A DNA stretch of 64,000 nt from positions 744,001-808,000 of the forward strand of contig JBCAMK010000013.1 of assembly GCA_038503065.1 (NCBI GenBank), in the 5' to 3' direction. The notes under the pieces are model-generated. The model was given only the letters and a program-made list of their open reading frames with translations, was not told where the DNA came from and made no database searches. Source of the DNA: Paragyromitra xinjiangensis (Eukaryota; Ascomycota; Pezizomycetes; Pezizales; Discinaceae). Below, one piece after another: positions 59,103-64,000 of this stretch. The first letter of the stretch is position 1. Every line of letters starts with the position of its first letter. The position numbers were made by a program, and so were the translations under genes.

Positions 59103-61884
59103 CTTCCAAGAGGAATGAGGAAGTATAAGGATTGGTTGGTGTTCTTCCTATTTCCCCAGGGGACGTGGGAATAAGGGAAGATCGCGAAGTGGAACAGTAA
59201 TTGGGGGCAAGGAGAAGAATTAAACGGTTATGTCACGCCTCTCGTCTCGTGCTCCCCATCGCCTATGATTTTTTTTTACCCCCAGCGATGGCACGGCACA
59301 CTGATCAGCTGCCTCTGGGGATTTCTGCACTTAATAAAGGTCGATTGGATGGGTTCATCCTATAGACCAGAAGTACCAATGGACAACCTTCGTAATAGGA
59401 GATAGAACCATAAAGCTGAAGCAAGAAATACGGATGCAGGAGGCACAGAGGTTTAGATTATGGCTATAAAACCATCACCAGGCAAAATGGCGGGGCTATC
59501 TACCCACCGCGTTAACATATTGATAATCTTGATTTAAGTGCTACATGTACCACAGCCATTCGCGCAAGGGCCTAGCCACAACGGCTGTTGATAGTGAAGT
59601 TCTCTCCACGGCAGTCATCCTAACGCTGATCTAGTATTCTCCTACTAGTTACCAGATTTTTTTTGGGTGAGATTAGACAGTATTTGTTCGAGCATGAAGA
59701 AATGAAGTAGGAGATCAAGGTAGGAGATATATTCGTTACTGGGATAAACCTCTCTCAAGAGAAAGGGTGAGATTATGGCATGTAGGGTAAGATGATGGAT
59801 AAATGCAGCGAGAACGAATGGGTGAGGTAGATCTAGACAGGGTCAACTGATGAGGCAAGGGGTGGAAACCTCAAGAAACAGAGATGCCTTAACGTCGATA
59901 ACATGGCTAGAGACTGAAAAGTAATAAGCGAATGGTGAGAGGGTAAACGATGAGCAAATTTGTTGGTGAATCGTATTTCGGTCAAAACTACTGTGGGTTT
60001 ATGACCTTAACTTCGAGAGAAACAGGGGTTCCCAAACGAGCCCCATTGACTTAATCTCTCCCTATAAATCGTAACCCTCATCAGATAGAAAAAACCAATA
60101 AGTTAGCTAGGCCAAAAATTCTTTAGCCTAAATCAACACGAACAAGTCCCCTGGTGAGCGTCTTTGGTATGTACGCAGGGGTAATTAAGAACTGATAGAT
60201 TTCGTTGGTGCAAATTTCCCGTTTGCACTAATCTGGTATGTCTGCAGCTTGGTCGGTTAGTTTCTGGTTTTCAGGGCCTGCGTTTTCAAGTTCTTCATGC
60301 CTGTCCTGGGTACAACAACTCGTGCACCCGCTATATTATGTGGCACATTATAAACCAAATGATTATTTCACTTGAGGTACCAATTGGTTAACCACATATA
60401 ATTAATGCTTGCTATAGGTGAGTAAGGATTCGCTACGGTATACTATGATTAGCATGGGAGGACTCATGGGTGGATTGTCGCTCCCAGTACTTGTGTTACG
60501 ATAAGGCGATTTCGATGGTTGCCAAACAGTTTGGTGTTTCCGCGGCTTAGATTTTGACATTCGCAGCAGGATTTAAAACTCCTTACTTTCAATGGGATCG
60601 TGCCTAGGTTTCGTTAGTCGGTAGCTGACTGCTAAGTTGATACCACTATTGTTGCGGCGTCTGGCAGACGTTTGCTCTTTACGCATTCATTAGGCTGTAG
60701 GATAGTTGTTGGTACGTGGGTATGGGGGGTGGATGCAAAACCTTGCCCTCTTTTGCCAGTAGTATCTGCATCTCTGGTTCTAGAGACACGTTGTGAAGCG
60801 AAGCGCATCTCGATTTTCCAGCTGGTGGGCTTCCTTCGCAGTGAATGGCTGAGAGGATAGAGATTGATCATCTACAGAGCAAGTATGGCGTGGCCCAATG
60901 ATTCAGGCCTTGCCTGCTGGGCGGTGATGGATGCGTGGTCACTTGCCGGATTGAAAATACAAATTTCCTCTTTTAGCTGGTATGGGACTGGCTGGTGAAA
61001 CGGGATGCACCCGAAAGACGAACAGGGACTGCTGTTGGTTGGGAGGGGGAACCTGGAACAAGAAAGGGGTGGCTTTTATTCGTATTTCTCCATCCAAGAG
61101 GGAAGCCAGAAACAGCCCAACCCAGAAGAGAAACACCCCACATCAGTCTGAAGCAGGAACCGTGTAGAGTTACGTGTTGGCGCTTTAGATTGGCAATGGT
61201 TCTTCTTCGTCTGGTTTATTTTCCACCTTATTCTCCATCTTCTTTCACCGTGCCCGCATTGTTTGCCATTGTCGCTCGTTATTCTACGCACTTGGGTTTT
61301 GTTTGACCATCCATTCCTTCCTTTTCGAACGGCCTGGAGTTGTTTTGATTCTATTTCTTTCTTTTTTTCATTATCTACACCAAAGGGGGAAGGAAAAACA
61401 ATACCCCTGTGACCCGCCACGCACTCTGAGACTTCCTTGGTCGCTCGCAAACTGGCAGACTGGCACAAACAACACATCGATAGTAGTTCCATTGCGCTGC
61501 TTCTGCGCTGGCCTGTCTTTTCCTCCCATTCTCGATATCTCTGCCGGTATTGTCTCTCATCTCTGCTCCTTTTCACCAAGTCTTGTCATTTTCAGCCTTG
61601 TTCCGAGCCCTTGATCGATAATTCGAGAGGCTCGGCGGTTCGTGCCTGGATCTTGCCGCTCATTTGCCGTGTCAGCCCCCCCAATCATTTGGTTTCTTCG
61701 CCCATCCATCTCGTAACCATCAGTCTTCACACACACACCTTCCACACAACCTACCAAAATATCCCTCCAGTTCTCGTTTCGACCTTAATTCAGGATAACC
61801 ACGGCTCGGTTTTTCTTGATCGATCCGGCATCGTGGATTTGTCTGTAGCATAAGCGTCTTCCTTCCTTCGAGGTCGGCACAAGC
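59103..61884. other. Gene-free region and RAX2 promoter/leader
   Basis: About 2.8 kb. The left part is mixed and stop-rich, with TACATGTA at 59542-59549. From about 61200 to 61884 the + strand is strongly C/T-rich, which fits a long RAX2 promoter and 5' leader. Open frames in that part, on both strands, are explained by the composition. Confidence 0.5.
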
Positions 61885-64000
61885 ATGAGGGTGCCCTCAT
61901 TGCTCGACCAGACAACATCGCGGTCGCAGGCACTATGGCTGCTTGTTTCTCTGACAGCTGCTTTCGCCAACGCGCTCACTTTCAATTCAATCTCTCAACC
62001 TTCTTTAGACCTTAGCGACCTTGGACGTGTTGGCATTGCGGGAGATTTTGGTGGCATCTCAATCTACGAGTTCGAGGGTCAGACCGAGTCGTCCCCGTTC
62101 TCGAATGGGTCACAGAGCTTATTATCGCGATTACCAAATGGGATATTCACAACTCTAGCTTCCTCTGATGCTCAGATTCAGGCTCTGTGTGTGCATGAGT
62201 TGAGTGACGGGACAGTTAAAGGAATCTTTGTGGGTGGTAATTTCACGGGGTTAGGAAACGTTCCAGCAAACGGGGTCGCCTTGTTCAACCCTAATGATGG
62301 GAGCGTAGTAGCATTAGATGGATTGGTCGGGAAGGTTCACGCGCTTCTTTGTGATAAGGATACCAACACAGTGTTTGTGGGTGGTGATTTCAGTGGTTCA
62401 AACTCCAGCAACGCTATTGCATGGGTGGATTCTAAGGGGTGGACCGATCTACCCTTCGACGGTTTTAACGGGCCAGTTAAGGCAATCTCGAGGTCGCCGA
62501 ACAGCACAATCACTTTTGGAGGGACTTTTACTAGTCTGGGAAATTCTTCGATTCCAATAGTGAAGAATGCGCAGACTATAAACCTGGTTTCCACCAATAT
62601 CACCGCGGAACAAACAACTGACCTGGCCGGTTTCAACGACCCTACCAGCATCGTGTGTTCAGATGGGACAGATAATCAGTGGTTGCTGAGGGATGGCCAA
62701 CAGGGTTCCTGGACAGCCAATTTCAAATTCGAATTCAAGCCCACCAAACTACGGCTGCGTAATGCTAATTTTGAAGGGCGTGGCACAAAAATATTTAGAT
62801 TCACCGCACTCCCTCTCGATGGCATCATGAACCTTACCTACATTGATCCTCAGAGTAACACAACGAAATTCTGTGATGCTTGGTGTGAGCTGTCTAATGG
62901 GACAACATCCCAGGATTTTCTTTTCGTTAATAATGTTGGCATGAGTTCAATTCGGATCGACATTTTCGAGCACTATGGTGCTGGAGGTGGTCTTGCTGGC
63001 ATTGAGTTATTTCAGGATGGTTCGTCAAGATAACTTCCCTAGTGTGGAAGACCTAGCTGATACATGTTGCTAGATATCTTTGCGTTTGCGTCCCCAGACT
63101 TGAACGAGCCAACTTGCGCATCGACTAGCGCAAGGTCCTCTTCGATCGTGACCGGACAATGGACGGAAATGGACGGGCCGGAAGTTGACTCTGAATACTT
63201 GTCAACTAATCTTGATTCCGCTCAGCTATCCTCAGCTGCCATTGTTTTTGAGCCTCATATCCAACAATCCGGAGAGTACGCCGTACTCGTATTTACTCCC
63301 GGATGTCGTCAAGACAACAGCTGTAGCTCTCGCGGCCAAGTCAATATCACTGCCACTTACACAAAAGATGGATCTACTGCCACCCCAACTCAATTCTTTC
63401 AAACAAACGACTTTGATAAATATGACACTGTTTATAGGGGCTACGTCGACGCTTCGGACGGTAGTTTCCGCCCGAGTGTCACGCTTACCCCTTCATCATC
63501 GCAGTCGTTAGCATTTGTCAACATTGTTGCCCAAAAGGTTCAGTTCCAATTATTCAGCAACATGACAGACAGCAACAGTGACGCAACTGGTGCAACTAGT
63601 TCTGGTTCGCTTGAGCTGAACGGGCTTTATGAATTTAATCCTAAACAAACAAACACGCCTACGGCAGCGGATATCGATAATTCCGTCATTAGCACTGCTG
63701 GGCGTCAGCTGAATAGCGGTGCAATGATTACCACACTTACCCTGAAGGACGATACGACTTATGTTGGGGGCAACTTCAGTGCTAAGGACGGTAGTTTCGA
63801 GCACTTCTTTGCCATTGGTCCAGGCGGCCCAGTCGCACCTTCTAATGGGGGGTTGAACAATACTGTTCTTGCTATGCTTCTCCTGGATGACCTTTTGTAT
63901 CTTGGAGGTTTGTTCCAGGACACTAATTCAAAGTCGACTACCGGACTAGGATTTGTTGCCGCATACAATACCCAGAACCGAGAGTGGCAGGCATTGGGCG
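61885..64000 (+). CDS. RAX2: RAX2-type polarity landmark protein, 5' part only
   Basis: Large type I membrane glycoprotein of the cell cortex, a polarity landmark in yeasts and hyphae. Exons 61885-63019 and 63074-64000, running off the right edge (about 687 residues seen of typically 1200 or more). Seen: signal anchor (about 11-30, SQALWLLVSLTAAFANAL), Rax2 N-terminal repeats of beta-propeller type (GIAGDFGGISIYEF, GIFVGGNFTGLGNVPANGVALF, VFVGGDFSGSNSSNAIAWV, ITFGGTFTSLG, then TYVGGNFSAKDGSF and LYLGGLFQDT in exon 2), many N-glycosylation sequons, and cysteine pairs (FCDAWCEL, PGCRQDNSCSSRG). The repeated GG(N/D/T)F motif is the hallmark. The only intron seen (63020-63073) falls at residue 379. 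The transmembrane segment and cytosolic tail lie outside the window. Confidence 0.93.

Noticed and set aside
1..64000. CRISPR arrays, prophage, operons, riboswitches
   Set aside because: The window is eukaryotic with spliced genes; no regularly spaced repeat array was seen apart from the minisatellite, whose units are contiguous without unique spacers.

Overview
The window is nuclear DNA of a filamentous ascomycete (Pezizomycotina). The evidence is many short GT-AG introns (about 49-160 nt, up to seven coding exons per gene), fungal-specific proteins (LCL3, RAX2, a fungal-type 7TM receptor-like protein, an OTT_1508-like deaminase) and fungal versions of housekeeping genes. Several introns per gene together with long gene-free stretches would fit an early-diverging lineage such as Pezizomycetes, but I cannot settle the species.

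Layout, left to right: the 5' part of the MPH1 DNA helicase (-), a GPI-anchored cysteine-bearing secreted protein (+), SUMO/SMT3 (+), methylthioribulose-1-phosphate dehydratase MDE1 (-), calnexin (+), LCL3 nuclease (-), mitochondrial-type adenylate kinase ADK2 (-), BCP1 (-) divergent from mitochondrial ribosomal protein bL21m (+), SOF1 (+), an OTT_1508-like deaminase-family protein (+), a DUF1264/OBAP protein (+), spliceosomal CWF19 (-), a vezatin/INP2-like membrane protein (-), a GC-rich Pol III-like ncRNA candidate (+), an unrecognised helical protein (+), BUB2 (-) divergent from EAF6 (+), a 7TM receptor-like protein (-), OGG1 (+), a small hypothetical ORF (-) and the 5' part of RAX2 (+). 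Most genes are single-copy eukaryotic functions: genome maintenance (MPH1, OGG1, EAF6), ribosome biogenesis and translation (SOF1, BCP1, bL21m), splicing (CWF19), ER folding (calnexin), mitosis (BUB2) and polarity (RAX2, vezatin-like). They form no operon-like pathway.

The rest, roughly half of the window, is intergenic and carries no intact transposon. It does contain an over-represented palindrome (TACATGTA, at least 18 copies, none in coding sequence), a 180-bp hairpin-forming MITE-like element with transition-type arm differences, a minisatellite upstream of the deaminase gene, microsatellites and tRNA-like relics. I place the most novel content in the OTT_1508-like deaminase, the TACATGTA family, the ncRNA candidate, and the OGG1 tail with five SUMO-consensus motifs. 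Exon boundaries were derived by hand from splice sites, reading phase and family similarity.
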